A stretch of 35,268 bases of DNA from SIG452 sp045540295 (GCA_045540295.1 JAZQGY010000038.1:1-35268); one strand, 5' to 3'. Numbered from the stretch's first letter, positions 22,515 to 31,600 are shown. Program-made: numbers and translations. Notes: a model not told the origin generated them from the letters alone.

Positions 22515-22988
22515 ATGAGTTTACAACCTGATTTTCTTTTCAAAAGCGTGGAAGAGATTACTCCCGCTTTTTTACAACAGCATAACATCCGTTTTCTGAT
22601 TTTAGATGCCGATGCCACTTTAATTGAGGCGCAAACGGATTCAATTTTGCCAAATCGGGTAACATTGGCGGAGGAAATCAAAAAAGCAGGAATTCGTGTG
22701 ACGGTTGCTTCCAACGGTAAAACACACCGTATCGAAAAAGCATTCGGAGAACATCGGATTGAGGCACACGGATATTCCTTAAAACCCCTGCCGTTCCGTT
22801 TGAAAAAGCTTATCAAAGGGTATTCTAAAAAAGAAGTTCTTTTGGTAGGCGACCAGTTTTTTACCGATATTTTATGTGCAAAACTTTTGGGTATCCGCTC
22901 TGCCATGGTGGAGCCGTACGGGCCGGACAAAGGTCGTGGCATGAAGCTTCGGCGGTTCTTTGAGAAAAAAATTGTAAAAAGGAAATAG
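22515..22988 (+). CDS. yqeG: YqeG-family HAD IIIA phosphatase
   Basis: A 157-residue HAD-superfamily protein. The nucleophile motif is DADATLIE (family usually DLDNTL; both Asp residues are kept), followed by VASNGK and GDQFFTDIL. Length matches the family. YqeG is a small phosphatase of uncertain substrate, often beside yqeH and aroE in Bacillus; here the neighbours differ. The stop lies four bases before the next gene, so it heads a three-gene unit with the AP-endonuclease-like gene and the M24 peptidase. Confidence 0.88.
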   Translation: MSLQPDFLFKSVEEITPAFLQQHNIRFLILDADATLIEAQTDSILPNRVTLAEEIKKAGIRVTVASNGKTHRIEKAFGEHRIEAHGYSLKPLPFRLKKLIKGYSKKEVLLVGDQFFTDILCAKLLGIRSAMVEPYGPDKGRGMKLRRFFEKKIVKRK

Positions 22989-22992
22989 ATGT

Positions 22993-23844
22993 ATGAGTAT
23001 TATTTTTGGACCCGGCGGAAACAGCGAACAGTATTATGATGAGGGCTATAAATCCTCTTTAGACAGACCCCGATATCTTGCCGGGCTTGGGCTAAACGGC
23101 TATGAGTACCAATGTAATAAAGGTGTTCATATTTCCGTGGACAGTGCCCGGATTTTAGGGGAAGAAGCAAAAAAACACGGAGTGCATTTGTCTATTCACA
23201 GCCAGTATTATGTGAGTCTTTCTTCCACGGAGGCAGAAAAACGGGAAAAGAGTGTGGAATACCTGTTGGCTTGCTTTCGGGTGGCAAAAGAAATGGGAGC
23301 AGACCGCATCGTGGTTCATTCCGGCTCCTGTGCTAAAATGACCCGTGCTAAAGCCTATGAGCTTTCGTTGGAAACACTCCATAAAACTCTTGTACGCGCC
23401 AAAGAGGAAGGGTATGAGGGGATTTACCTTTGCCCTGAAGTGATGGGGAAAATCAATCAGTTGGGTGACTTTGACGAAGTGATCAAAATGTGCACCACTC
23501 ACGAAATGCTGCTTCCTGCTATTGATTTCGGTCACTTAAATTGCCGCACCTTAGGCAGCTTGAAAACCAAGGACGATTATCTTACGCTTCTAAATAAAAT
23601 GGAAAAAAAACTAGGCAGAGAAAAAGCAAAAATCTTCCATTGCCATTTTTCCAAAATCGAGTATACCAATCAGGGAGAGAAACGGCATCTCACCTTTGAA
23701 GATACCGAGTTCGGGCCTGATTTTGAGCCTTTTTTAGAGGCGGTACATGAAAAAGGATTCACTCCCATGATTATCTGTGAATCTGCAGGCACCCAGGACA
23801 AGGATGCCATGGCAATGGCAAATTATTTTAATCAGCTGAAATAA
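22993..23844 (+). CDS. AP endonuclease family 2 (endonuclease IV-like) TIM barrel
   Basis: A 283-residue TIM-barrel protein of the endonuclease IV/xylose isomerase fold. Candidate trinuclear-zinc ligands follow the Nfo order: SIHSQYYVSL, VVHSGS, CPEVMGK, DFGHLN, HCHFSK and ICESAG near the end. True Nfo enzymes cleave DNA at abasic sites. Sequence context here is close to Nfo, and the HSQYYVSL segment corresponds to the HxPYxxNL motif. Named activity is inferred from the family. It starts four bases after yqeG and is followed by the M24 peptidase after 10 bp. Confidence 0.82.
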   Translation: MSIIFGPGGNSEQYYDEGYKSSLDRPRYLAGLGLNGYEYQCNKGVHISVDSARILGEEAKKHGVHLSIHSQYYVSLSSTEAEKREKSVEYLLACFRVAKEMGADRIVVHSGSCAKMTRAKAYELSLETLHKTLVRAKEEGYEGIYLCPEVMGKINQLGDFDEVIKMCTTHEMLLPAIDFGHLNCRTLGSLKTKDDYLTLLNKMEKKLGREKAKIFHCHFSKIEYTNQGEKRHLTFEDTEFGPDFEPFLEAVHEKGFTPMIICESAGTQDKDAMAMANYFNQLK

Positions 23845-23854
23845 GGATTTAACG

Positions 23855-24919
23855 ATGAAACAGTTTTATGAATCAAGACTACAAAAACTACGGGATCAGT
23901 TGACCGAGCAGGAAGGAATCCTGGTCAGCGACCCGAAGAATGCTTTTTATTTTACGGGAATTAATTCCTCCAATATTCATTTGTATGTAACCCATCATAA
24001 AGCCTATCTTTTAACCGATTTTCGGTATGAAACCATGGCAGGGGAGAATGAGGCAGGCTTTACTGTGATAACGGAGGGTTCCTTGGTTTCCAAATTAAAG
24101 GAACTGATGACGGAATCCACAGTCTATATTGAGCAGCAGTTTTTAACCGTTCATTTTTATAAAATGCTTCTGGATCATTTTCCCAACACTAATTTCCCAA
24201 ACGTGAAATCCATGATTATGGATTTGCGATTGGTAAAGGATGCTTCCGAGGTATTTAAACTTCAGCAGGCACAGCGGATTGCGGATACTGCTTATCTGAA
24301 GATGCTGTCTTTGGTGAAGGAAGGGGTTACCGAGCAGGAATTAAAGGCGGAGCTGGAATATCAGATGACCAAATTGGGAGCGCAGAAAACCTCCTTTGAT
24401 ACTATTATTTTATTTGGCGACCACGCTGCAATGCCTCACGGAGAACCCTCTATGAGAAAGCTGACAGTGGGAGACGCTTTGCTTTGCGATTTCGGTTGCG
24501 TGTATGAGGGGTATTGCTCGGATGTTACCCGAACTGTATTTTTTGGAAAAATATCTGAAAAACAGAAACACGCTTACGAAACGGTATTGGGGGCACATAA
24601 ACTTGTGCTGGATTTTATCGGTGTGGGGAAAGCCTGTGCCGATGCGGATAAAATTGCCCGTGACTATATCGAACAACGAGGCTACGAGGGTGCTTTCGGA
24701 CATAGCTTAGGACACGGTGTTGGGGTGAAAATTCATGAGCATCCCACTTTAGGGAAAAACAGCACGGAGATTTTCGAAAACGGTATGTTTTTCTCGAATG
24801 AACCGGGGATTTATTTGCCCGGGGAGTTTGGCATTCGCATTGAAGATACCTGTTATTTAGATAACGACAAGCTCTATTCCACTACCAAGCTGGAGAAGGA
24901 GCTAACTGTTTTAGAATAA
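23855..24919 (+). CDS. M24 family Xaa-Pro peptidase
   Basis: A 354-residue cytosolic metallopeptidase with the usual creatinase-like N-terminal domain and a pita-bread C-terminal domain. Metal ligands are visible: Asp in LLCDFGCVY, Asp in SDVTRTVFFG, His in GHSLGHGVGVKIHEHP, Glu in SNEPGIYLPG and Glu in GIRIEDT. Family members remove N-terminal residues preceding proline. AAGGA precedes the ATG at 23855. It is the last gene of its unit, ending at the terminator at 24928-24957. Confidence 0.92.
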   Translation: MKQFYESRLQKLRDQLTEQEGILVSDPKNAFYFTGINSSNIHLYVTHHKAYLLTDFRYETMAGENEAGFTVITEGSLVSKLKELMTESTVYIEQQFLTVHFYKMLLDHFPNTNFPNVKSMIMDLRLVKDASEVFKLQQAQRIADTAYLKMLSLVKEGVTEQELKAELEYQMTKLGAQKTSFDTIILFGDHAAMPHGEPSMRKLTVGDALLCDFGCVYEGYCSDVTRTVFFGKISEKQKHAYETVLGAHKLVLDFIGVGKACADADKIARDYIEQRGYEGAFGHSLGHGVGVKIHEHPTLGKNSTEIFENGMFFSNEPGIYLPGEFGIRIEDTCYLDNDKLYSTTKLEKELTVLE

Positions 24920-24927
24920 GTAAAACA

Positions 24928-24957
24928 AAAAAGCTGTTGCATTTGCAACAGCTTTTT
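24928..24957. terminator. Bidirectional terminator between peptidase and thioesterase
   Basis: Perfect 13-bp stem AAAAAGCTGTTGC (24928-24940) and GCAACAGCTTTTT (24945-24957), loop ATTT. It serves both converging transcripts. Confidence 0.88.
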
Positions 24958-24963
24958 CTGGTT

Positions 24964-25353
24964 TTATTTTTGCAATTTTCCATCGCAGCGGGTCTGGAAT
25001 TTTTCTTTCATCACAGAGAATCTGGTATGAGTTCCCTCTGCGATTTTTTCTGTTTCGTCATATGCTTCCAACGAGAAGACGATTTTTCTCCCTTCCCATT
25101 GGGTTACTGTGGCAGAAACGGTCACCTTCATGCCTACGGGAGTGGCTGCTAAGTGTTTCAGATTCATTTCGGTGCCAACCGTAGCGGTACCGTCTTCCAA
25201 GTAAGGGAAGCATAATTCGTGTGCCGCTTTTTCCAGCATTGCCACTAAATAAGGGGTGGATAACACCCGCGCATTTCCACTTTCTAACGTGATAGCGGTA
25301 TGGTTTTCTGTTACGGTAAACTGATATTCGTTTTTTACTCCGATGGGATTCAT
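24964..25353 (-). CDS. FlK-like hotdog thioesterase
   Basis: A 129-residue hotdog-fold protein of the fluoroacetyl-CoA thioesterase-like family. Thr33, Glu41 and His67 (in STPYLVAMLEKAA and NLKHLAATPVG) have the same spacing as the Thr-Glu-His triad of FlK. Fluoroacetyl-CoA specificity is unlikely in this setting; a general acyl-CoA substrate is more plausible. AAGGAG lies eight bases before the ATG, 12 bp after the mutS2 stop, so it is probably cotranscribed with mutS2. Confidence 0.85.
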   Translation of the reverse strand: MNPIGVKNEYQFTVTENHTAITLESGNARVLSTPYLVAMLEKAAHELCFPYLEDGTATVGTEMNLKHLAATPVGMKVTVSATVTQWEGRKIVFSLEAYDETEKIAEGTHTRFSVMKEKFQTRCDGKLQK

Positions 25354-25365
25354 AGTGAAAACTCC

Positions 25366-27723
25366 TTATTTCATTTCGCAGACGGTAACCCCTGCTTCGC
25401 CTTCTCCGAAGTTTCCTAAGCGGAAGGCTTTGACCGACTTGTTTTTCTTTAATAACTGGTGGATTCCTGCGCGGAGAACCCCTGTTCCTTTTCCGTGAAT
25501 GATGACCACGGAAGGGATATTGGCAAGTACCGCATCGTCAATGAATTTCTCGGTCACATATTCCGCTTCCTCTAAATTCATACCGCGAAGGTCCAGTTCG
25601 GGACGGATTTCTTTATTTCGCGCGCTGGCGTTCCGATAGGGACTGTGCTGAGCCTTTTGCTTTCTTGCTTCACAGCGGGACAGGTTGGCGATGTTGGTTT
25701 TAATACGCATAATCCCTGCTAAAACAGTCAGGTTGCCCTTATCGTCAGGTAAAATGTCCACGGTGACGGGAGTATCGAAATCGTCCATCATCACCGTCAT
25801 ACCAACCGTTAATTCTTTGGCAGTTAAGGGGTTTTGTTTTTTCTTTTCTTCGTTGGCAAGTTTCTGTGCCTGATTCTGCCGTTCTTCTGCCAGTTTCTTT
25901 CGGGCTTCGCCTACCGCTTTGGCACGGTCTCGTTGGCTTTTGGCTTCTTGATTTAAGGTCTTTATAATGTCTTCTGCTTTTTCTCTTGCCTCGTCAATGA
26001 TTTCCATTGCCTGCAGTCGTGCTTTTTCAATGATTTCACGGTTTTTCGCCAATGCATCATCCTTTTTGGAAGACAATTCCTTTTCCAAAACACGGATTTT
26101 TTCTTTTAAAGTTTCCGCTTCCTGCTGATCTTTTTCTGCTTTGATTCTTTGCTCGTCGATGACGGTCAGCACATCTTCAAAGCGAATGGCGTCTGCAGAG
26201 AGCCGTTTTTCGGCAGCCTCTAAAACTTCGTCTGATAGGCCTAATCGTTTGGAAATGGCGAAGGCATTACTTTTCCCGGGCATCCCCATAATCAAACGAT
26301 ATGTGGGCATCAGCGTCTCTACAGAGAACTCTAGCGAGGCGTTCTGAACGCCTTGGCCGGAAAGTGCATATAATTTCAGCTCGGGATAGTGAGTGGTGGC
26401 TGCCACCGTCACACCCCGTTTTCTTAAATATTCAATAATCTCAATAGCAAGTGCAGCCCCCTCGGTAGGGTCTGTGCCTGCGCCCAATTCATCAAATAGG
26501 GCAAGACTTCCGAAGGTGGCGTTTTGTAAGATGGACACAATCCTTGTCATGTGGGATGAGAAGGTGGATAAGGATTGCTCAATGCTTTGTTCGTCACCGA
26601 TATCGGCAAAGATGTGCTCGTAAACAGCAATTTCGCTTCCCATAAACGCAGGAATGGCAAAACCGCTTTGCGCCATCAGGGTTAAAAGTCCCAAGGTTTT
26701 TAAGGACACGGTTTTTCCTCCTGTATTGGGACCTGTGATGACCAAGGTGTCGCAGCCGTCCCCAATTTCAATGTCAATGGGGACAGCGATTTCGGGATTT
26801 AGTAAGGGATGCCGTGCTTTTTTTAAGACGATTTTCCCCCGGTCGTTTAAAAGAGGAATTTCACCTTTTAAATGACGACTGTATTTTGCTTTGGTGAAAA
26901 TAAAGTCCAAATCCAAAATCAACCCGTGAGAGGCTTCGATTTCTTCCCAAATGCCGGATAGCTGTCCGCTTAAATAAATGAGGATTTTTGCAATTTCCTC
27001 TTTTTCTTTGGATTCCAGATCTTTCAGTTCGTTATTTAAGGTAACGATTGCCATAGGCTCAATAAACACGGTGGCCCCCGAGTCGGAGGAGTCATGCACC
27101 AGCCCCGGGATTTCGTTGCGGTATTCCTGCTTTACAGGGAGCACATAGCGGTCGTTTCGCAGGGTTACTGCAGCATTTTGCAGGTATTTTTTGTAGTTTT
27201 GGGAATTGGTGTATTTTTGCAGTGTTTCCTTAATTTTATTGTTGGCAGAAATTTTCTGACGGCGGATTTTATAAAGTTCGTCGCTGGCATTGTCCGACAC
27301 TTCATCCTCGGAAATAATCTTCATAAAGATTTCTTCTTCCAAACGCTTTTGCACGGTCAGACGGTATTCGTAATCGGAGAAAATTTCGGTTTTATTGTCG
27401 GCAAAGTATTCTTTCAGGCACCGTGCGGATTTTAATAATGTGGCAACCGAAAGAAGCTCCCCTTGCGATAGGGAACCACCGATGGATAACCGTTTGATTA
27501 TCCCTCTCATTTCACCAAAAGCATAGATGGGAGGGCTGCCTGCTTTGACCAGAAGTGACATAGCGGCCTCGGTTTGGGCAAGCAAGCGGGAGACAGCGCC
27601 TAACGTGGTTTCTGCCTGCAGATTTACGATATTTTCCTTCGTTTCTTCCAGCACGGCATACGCTCTGGCACGGGTTAAGATTTTATCAAATTCCAGGGTT
27701 TGATACACAGTTTTTGTTTCCAA
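25366..27723 (-). CDS. mutS2: MutS2 (recombination suppressor / ribosome-splitting ATPase)
   Basis: A 785-residue MutS2. The N-terminal core and clamp are followed by Walker A GPNTGGKT (331-338), Walker B ALFDELGAGTDPTEGAALA, a long coiled coil (about 520-630), a KOW-like segment, and a C-terminal Smr endonuclease domain (LDLRGMNLEEAEY, HGKGTGVLRAGIHQLL). MutS2 is known to suppress recombination and, in Bacillus, to act on collided ribosomes. The start is a TTG at 27723 with AAGGAG eight bases upstream; no ATG is available nearby. It follows the deacetylase gene by 24 bp in the same orientation. Confidence 0.95.
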   Translation of the reverse strand: METKTVYQTLEFDKILTRARAYAVLEETKENIVNLQAETTLGAVSRLLAQTEAAMSLLVKAGSPPIYAFGEMRGIIKRLSIGGSLSQGELLSVATLLKSARCLKEYFADNKTEIFSDYEYRLTVQKRLEEEIFMKIISEDEVSDNASDELYKIRRQKISANNKIKETLQKYTNSQNYKKYLQNAAVTLRNDRYVLPVKQEYRNEIPGLVHDSSDSGATVFIEPMAIVTLNNELKDLESKEKEEIAKILIYLSGQLSGIWEEIEASHGLILDLDFIFTKAKYSRHLKGEIPLLNDRGKIVLKKARHPLLNPEIAVPIDIEIGDGCDTLVITGPNTGGKTVSLKTLGLLTLMAQSGFAIPAFMGSEIAVYEHIFADIGDEQSIEQSLSTFSSHMTRIVSILQNATFGSLALFDELGAGTDPTEGAALAIEIIEYLRKRGVTVAATTHYPELKLYALSGQGVQNASLEFSVETLMPTYRLIMGMPGKSNAFAISKRLGLSDEVLEAAEKRLSADAIRFEDVLTVIDEQRIKAEKDQQEAETLKEKIRVLEKELSSKKDDALAKNREIIEKARLQAMEIIDEAREKAEDIIKTLNQEAKSQRDRAKAVGEARKKLAEERQNQAQKLANEEKKKQNPLTAKELTVGMTVMMDDFDTPVTVDILPDDKGNLTVLAGIMRIKTNIANLSRCEARKQKAQHSPYRNASARNKEIRPELDLRGMNLEEAEYVTEKFIDDAVLANIPSVVIIHGKGTGVLRAGIHQLLKKNKSVKAFRLGNFGEGEAGVTVCEMK

Positions 27724-27747
27724 ACTGCAAACTCCTTTCTTACGGTG

Positions 27748-28638
27748 TTACGGCAGGGGAAAGTGAATGGGTTTTACGGAGGAATCCAACGCTTTAAACT
27801 GGTATCCCCGTTCTCTCATATAGTGAATATAGTCTTTTACTACATGTGCAATCCATGGGTTTTTATCGGTATCGTGAAGCAATGCGATAATACGGGGCTT
27901 GTACTGGGAATAGGTAATCAGCGCATTGATCTGGTCTTCGTAAATTTTGGCGCTGGAGGCATCCTCTGAGGTCACATTCCAGTCGTAGTACACAAAACCG
28001 CGGCGCTCCATTTCAGTGACCAAATCCCAAACTAAATGGCGATTGTAGGAGTTGACACTTCCGCCGGGAAATCTGAAAATGCGGGGGCGGTAACCCGTGG
28101 CATCCCAGATATTGCAGTAGCTTCTGCAAAAATCTGCCAAAAATGCCTCTTTGGTCCAGTATACGTAGCTGTAATCATGGGAATGGGTATGTACGCCAAG
28201 GGTGTGACCGTCTTCGTAAATTTGCTTTAACAATTCTGGGAAATCATCTTCCATAATGAAGAAAGTGGCGGGAACGCCTTCCTCCTTCAGCACTTCCAAC
28301 AGAGCCGGAGTGGAATTGGACGGACCGTCATCAAAGGTCAGATAAACCACATTTTCTTCGGGAGGCGCAAATTCCTGATTGGGGTTGTCCCCATACATCT
28401 CCGGATAAGGATCCTCCGGAATTTCAGGAATAGAAATTACAGCCGGCTCCTTGGTGGGAAACGGGGTAGGAGACGGTGTTGGTGCGGGAATGGATTCTGT
28501 TGCGTTGACTTTGGTGTTTTCGTTTGGGGTTGTCCCTTGCAAAAACAGTTCTGCTCCTGCCAAAAAACAAACCAAAAGCAACAGGCAAACTGCAATAATC
28601 CAGTTATTTTTTTGTTGATTGGGCGTGTAATGGGGCAT
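27748..28638 (-). CDS. Membrane-anchored NodB-type polysaccharide deacetylase
   Basis: About 296 residues. A single membrane segment (WIIAVCLLLLVCFLAGAELFL, near residues 13-33) is followed by a Pro/Thr-rich linker (PAPTPSPTPFPTK), then a NodB domain outside the membrane: TFDDGPSN with the catalytic base and metal Asp, HTHSHDY with the two metal His, RFPGGSVN, and LLHDTD. Such enzymes remove acetyl groups from peptidoglycan or other glycans. Two adjacent ATGs exist (28641 and 28638); the second lies six bases from AAGGAG and is used. It is first in a likely operon with mutS2 and the thioesterase. Confidence 0.9.
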   Translation of the reverse strand: MPHYTPNQQKNNWIIAVCLLLLVCFLAGAELFLQGTTPNENTKVNATESIPAPTPSPTPFPTKEPAVISIPEIPEDPYPEMYGDNPNQEFAPPEENVVYLTFDDGPSNSTPALLEVLKEEGVPATFFIMEDDFPELLKQIYEDGHTLGVHTHSHDYSYVYWTKEAFLADFCRSYCNIWDATGYRPRIFRFPGGSVNSYNRHLVWDLVTEMERRGFVYYDWNVTSEDASSAKIYEDQINALITYSQYKPRIIALLHDTDKNPWIAHVVKDYIHYMRERGYQFKALDSSVKPIHFPLP

Positions 28639-28658
28639 CATGGACTCCTTCTATCGAA

Positions 28659-28673
28659 ACGCCCAAAGGGCGT
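28659..28673. repeat. 15-bp palindrome in the deacetylase leader
   Basis: ACGCCC (28659-28664), AAA, GGGCGT (28668-28673): perfect 6-bp arms between the promoter and the ribosome binding site. It may be an operator or a small leader hairpin. Confidence 0.4.
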
Positions 28674-28694
28674 ATGTTCAAAATTAATATCAAC

Positions 28695-28723
28695 AGTATA
28701 CTACAGAAATAAAAATTTAGCAA
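28695..28723 (-). promoter_or_regulatory. Promoter of the deacetylase-mutS2 unit
   Basis: Minus-strand TTGCTA (28723-28718), 17 bp, TATACT (28700-28695), about 50 bp before the deacetylase start. Confidence 0.65.
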
Positions 28724-28834
28724 TAGATTTTTTGTTTTTCCAATTTTTTTCTTTCACCGGCTTTCTGTGTGATGCATACAATGAACTATCAGAGACTGTA
28801 AGGCGGATTGTTTATAAAATCGGGAGGTATTTGG

Positions 28835-29182
28835 ATGAGAGAAGCGTTTTTTTACGGGGTAATGTTATTCTGTTCGGCATACGGAATTTTTTCCTTAGTA
28901 TTCTTTTTGCGGGATTTTTTCGGGGAGAAAAAGTATCTTCGGGGCAAGTGCATCTATACCCTTTTGGTTTTGGACGAAGAGGATTGCTGTCCCGAAGAAA
29001 TGGTGAGAGCACTTTTATTTCAGAATTATAAAAACGATACCGGTATTTGTGAGCGGAAAATCATTGTGACAACAAAAGATGAAAACAGTTGTAACTACCG
29101 AAGAATTGCACGGGTTTTTCAAGATAATCGGGAAGTTTTTGTGTGCAATCGGGAATATCTTTCCGACTATCTTGAAAAATAA
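28835..29182 (+). CDS. Small single-pass membrane protein of unknown function
   Basis: A 115-residue protein starting MREAFFYGVMLFCSAYGIFS; GGGAGG lies seven bases before the ATG at 28835, preferred over 28808. One N-terminal membrane helix (about residues 4-26) is followed by a basic turn (RDFFGEKKYLRGK) and an approximately 80-residue soluble part with a strand-rich pattern (CIYTLLVLDEEDCCPEEMVRALLF, KIIVTTKDENSCNYRRIARVF). Four or five cysteines lie in the soluble part. I do not recognise the family. It precedes remB-gyrBA but has a separate promoter boundary between them. Confidence 0.6.
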   Translation: MREAFFYGVMLFCSAYGIFSLVFFLRDFFGEKKYLRGKCIYTLLVLDEEDCCPEEMVRALLFQNYKNDTGICERKIIVTTKDENSCNYRRIARVFQDNREVFVCNREYLSDYLEK

Positions 29183-29234
29183 CTGTTTTTGGGTATTTTT
29201 TTGCAAAAAATAACTGATTTTTTTCCGAAAACCC

Positions 29235-29263
29235 TTTACAATTTTAAGGTTTTGTGTTAGAAT
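29235..29263 (+). promoter_or_regulatory. Promoter of remB-gyrB-gyrA
   Basis: TTTACA (29235-29240), 17 bp, TAGAAT (29258-29263). It lies 90 bp before remB and probably drives remB, gyrB and gyrA. Confidence 0.65.
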
Positions 29264-29289
29264 AATATAGGTGTATTGTTTTTATATTT

Positions 29290-29318
29290 TTTCATTTTTC
29301 CCGTAGGGAAAAATGAAA
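29290..29318 (+). other. 13-bp perfect hairpin in the remB-gyrBA leader
   Basis: TTTCATTTTTCCC (29290-29302) and GGGAAAAATGAAA (29306-29318) around a three-base GTA loop, inside the leader. No T-run follows on the plus strand, so it is not a standard terminator. It could affect leader stability or gyrase expression. Confidence 0.6.
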
Positions 29319-29354
29319 GTTCTTTCCGAAACAAGTGTGAAAGGAGGAAATAAG

Positions 29355-29609
29355 ATGTATCTTCATATCGGGAACGATTTTGTGTTAAACGAACAGGATA
29401 TCATCGGCGTTTTTGATTTTGACCACATCTTGGAAGCCTCCTCCACGATGGAATACTTAAAAGCACTGGAAGAAGATGACCGTTTGATTGCCATATCAGA
29501 TGAAATTCCAAAATCCTTTGTGTTAGCCGTGAAAGACGGGGTGGAAATCGGGTATTTATCCCCCCTTGCCTCCCGCACCATACAAAACAGAAAAGGTCTT
29601 CTGTTTTAG
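29355..29609 (+). CDS. remB: RemB-like (YaaB, DUF370) regulator
   Basis: An 84-residue protein opening MYLHIGNDFVLNEQDIIGVFDFDH, the signature of the RemA/RemB family; it matches Bacillus YaaB/RemB, which also sits directly upstream of gyrB. RemA relatives bind DNA and control biofilm matrix genes; RemB's own activity is less defined. AAAGGAGG precedes the ATG at 29355, which is preferred over an upstream in-frame start at 29313 that falls in the leader hairpin. It is cotranscribed with gyrB 44 bp downstream. Confidence 0.82.
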   Translation: MYLHIGNDFVLNEQDIIGVFDFDHILEASSTMEYLKALEEDDRLIAISDEIPKSFVLAVKDGVEIGYLSPLASRTIQNRKGLLF

Positions 29610-29653
29610 TTTTTTAATTTGCGTAAATCCCAGAAGAAAGGATGAGATATAGC

Positions 29654-31576
29654 ATGGCTGAAGAATTGAACGAAAAAGTGGAAACCGTCTATGACGAGAA
29701 CCAAATACAGGTATTGGAGGGCTTGGAAGCTGTCAGAAAGCGTCCCGGTATGTATATTGGCTCCACCTCGGTGAGAGGTCTTCATCATTTGGTGTATGAA
29801 ATTGTGGATAACGCCATTGACGAAGCATTGGCTGGTTACTGTGAAAATATTGATGTAACCATCAATCCCGATAATTCGGTCACCGTTCGTGATGACGGGC
29901 GTGGTATTCCGGTTGGCATCCATCCGAAAATGGGCATCCCTACCGTGGAAGTGGTGTTCACCATTCTCCATGCCGGCGGTAAATTCGGCGGTGGGGGATA
30001 CAAGGTATCCGGCGGTTTGCACGGGGTAGGTTCTTCGGTTGTAAATGCGTTGTCCGAATGGCTGGAGGTAGAGGTTTCTAACGGGGAACATATCTACAAG
30101 CAGCGTTATGAACGGGGCAAAGTGGCATCCAAGCTGGAAATCATCGGGGATACTGACAAAAAAGGTACCACCGTTACCTTTATGCCAGACTCTCTCGTTT
30201 TTGAAACCGTCCAGTTTGAATATGATGTTCTCTTAACCCGTTTAAGAGAACAGGCATTCTTAAACAAAGGAATTCACATCAACTTTAAGGACAAGCGTCC
30301 CGCAGAAGAAGTTCTCAATGAGCTTTATTACGAAGGCGGCATCAAATCCTTCGTGGAATACATCAATCAGGAAAAAACACCCTTGCATCCTGATGTAATC
30401 TACCTTTCCAAAGAGAAAGAAAATATGATCGTGGAAATTGCAATGCAATATACCGATTCCTACAGTGAGAATCTGGTCAGCTTTGCAAACAACATCAACA
30501 CTACCGAAGGCGGTATGCACGAAACCGGCTTCAAATCCGCATTAACCCGTATTCTAAACGATTATGCCAAAAAGCGGAATATGCTAAAGGATAGCGACAA
30601 GGCATTAAGCGGGGAAGATGTTCGTGAAGGCTTAACCGCCATCATCAGCGTAAAGCTTCAGGAAGCGCAGTTTGAAGGTCAGACCAAAACCAAACTGGGC
30701 AACTCCGAAGCAAGAACTGCCACCGAGGGTATGATGCAGGATGTCTTTGCTGCATACTTAGAAGAAAATCCCGGTGTGGGCAAACTGATTTTAGAAAAAG
30801 CATTTTCTGCCTCCCGCGCAAGAGAAGCGGCAAGAAAAGCAAGAGAATTAACCAGAAGAAAAACTGCTTTGGAAAATACCCGTCTGCCTGGTAAACTGGC
30901 AGACTGCTCCGAAAAGAATAACGAATTTACCGAAATCTACATCGTCGAAGGGGATTCTGCAGGCGGTAGTGCAAAACAAGGCAGAGACCGTCGCTTCCAA
31001 GCAATTTTACCGCTTTGGGGTAAAATGCTGAACGTAGAAAAGGTGCGTATTGATAAAGTTATCGGCAATGAAAAACTGCTCCCCGTTATCACTGCTTTAG
31101 GCGCAGGGGTTGGGGAAGACTTTGATGTGGAAAAACTCCGTTACGGCAAAATCATCATCATTGCCGATGCCGATGTGGACGGTTCTCACATCAGAACCCT
31201 GCTTTTAACCTTCTTCTTCCGCTATATGCGTCCCTTAATCGAAGAAGGGCACGTTTATCTGGCACAGCCGCCATTATACAAGGTGTTTAAAGGCAAAAAC
31301 ACCCGTTATGCCTATACTGATGATCAGTTAAAAGAAGCACTCTCTGAAATTGGCAATGATGCCAACGTGCAGCGATACAAAGGTCTTGGTGAAATGAACC
31401 CCGATCAGCTTTGGGAAACCACGATGGACCCTGCCACCAGAACGGTTTTGAAGGTGACTTTAGACGATGCCATTGAAGCGGACAAGATTTTTAGCGTCCT
31501 AATGGGTGAAGAAGTGGAACCCCGCCGAGAATTCATCGAAAACAACGCAAAATACGTTTCCAATTTGGATATTTAG
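29654..31576 (+). CDS. gyrB: DNA gyrase subunit B
   Basis: A 640-residue type IIA topoisomerase ATPase subunit. Seen are the GHKL ATPase motifs (EIVDNAIDEALAGYC, VRDDGRGIPVGIHPKMG, GGLHGVGSSVVNALS), the transducer, the TOPRIM motifs (EGDSAGGSAKQGRDR, DADVDGSHIRTLL), and the C-terminal RYKGLGEMNPDQLWETTMDP. With GyrA it introduces negative supercoils. Start ATG at 29654 is chosen over 29642, where the ribosome binding site would abut the start codon. The gyrA gene follows after 24 bp. No length anomaly. Confidence 0.97.
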   Translation: MAEELNEKVETVYDENQIQVLEGLEAVRKRPGMYIGSTSVRGLHHLVYEIVDNAIDEALAGYCENIDVTINPDNSVTVRDDGRGIPVGIHPKMGIPTVEVVFTILHAGGKFGGGGYKVSGGLHGVGSSVVNALSEWLEVEVSNGEHIYKQRYERGKVASKLEIIGDTDKKGTTVTFMPDSLVFETVQFEYDVLLTRLREQAFLNKGIHINFKDKRPAEEVLNELYYEGGIKSFVEYINQEKTPLHPDVIYLSKEKENMIVEIAMQYTDSYSENLVSFANNINTTEGGMHETGFKSALTRILNDYAKKRNMLKDSDKALSGEDVREGLTAIISVKLQEAQFEGQTKTKLGNSEARTATEGMMQDVFAAYLEENPGVGKLILEKAFSASRAREAARKARELTRRKTALENTRLPGKLADCSEKNNEFTEIYIVEGDSAGGSAKQGRDRRFQAILPLWGKMLNVEKVRIDKVIGNEKLLPVITALGAGVGEDFDVEKLRYGKIIIIADADVDGSHIRTLLLTFFFRYMRPLIEEGHVYLAQPPLYKVFKGKNTRYAYTDDQLKEALSEIGNDANVQRYKGLGEMNPDQLWETTMDPATRTVLKVTLDDAIEADKIFSVLMGEEVEPRREFIENNAKYVSNLDI

Positions 31577-31600
31577 TTTGTCAGAAAGGAAGAACAGTTT

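Noticed and set aside
28741..28834. Promoter for the small membrane protein at TACAAT near 28778
   Set aside because: No -35 hexamer stands at an acceptable distance, so it is left out of the annotation.
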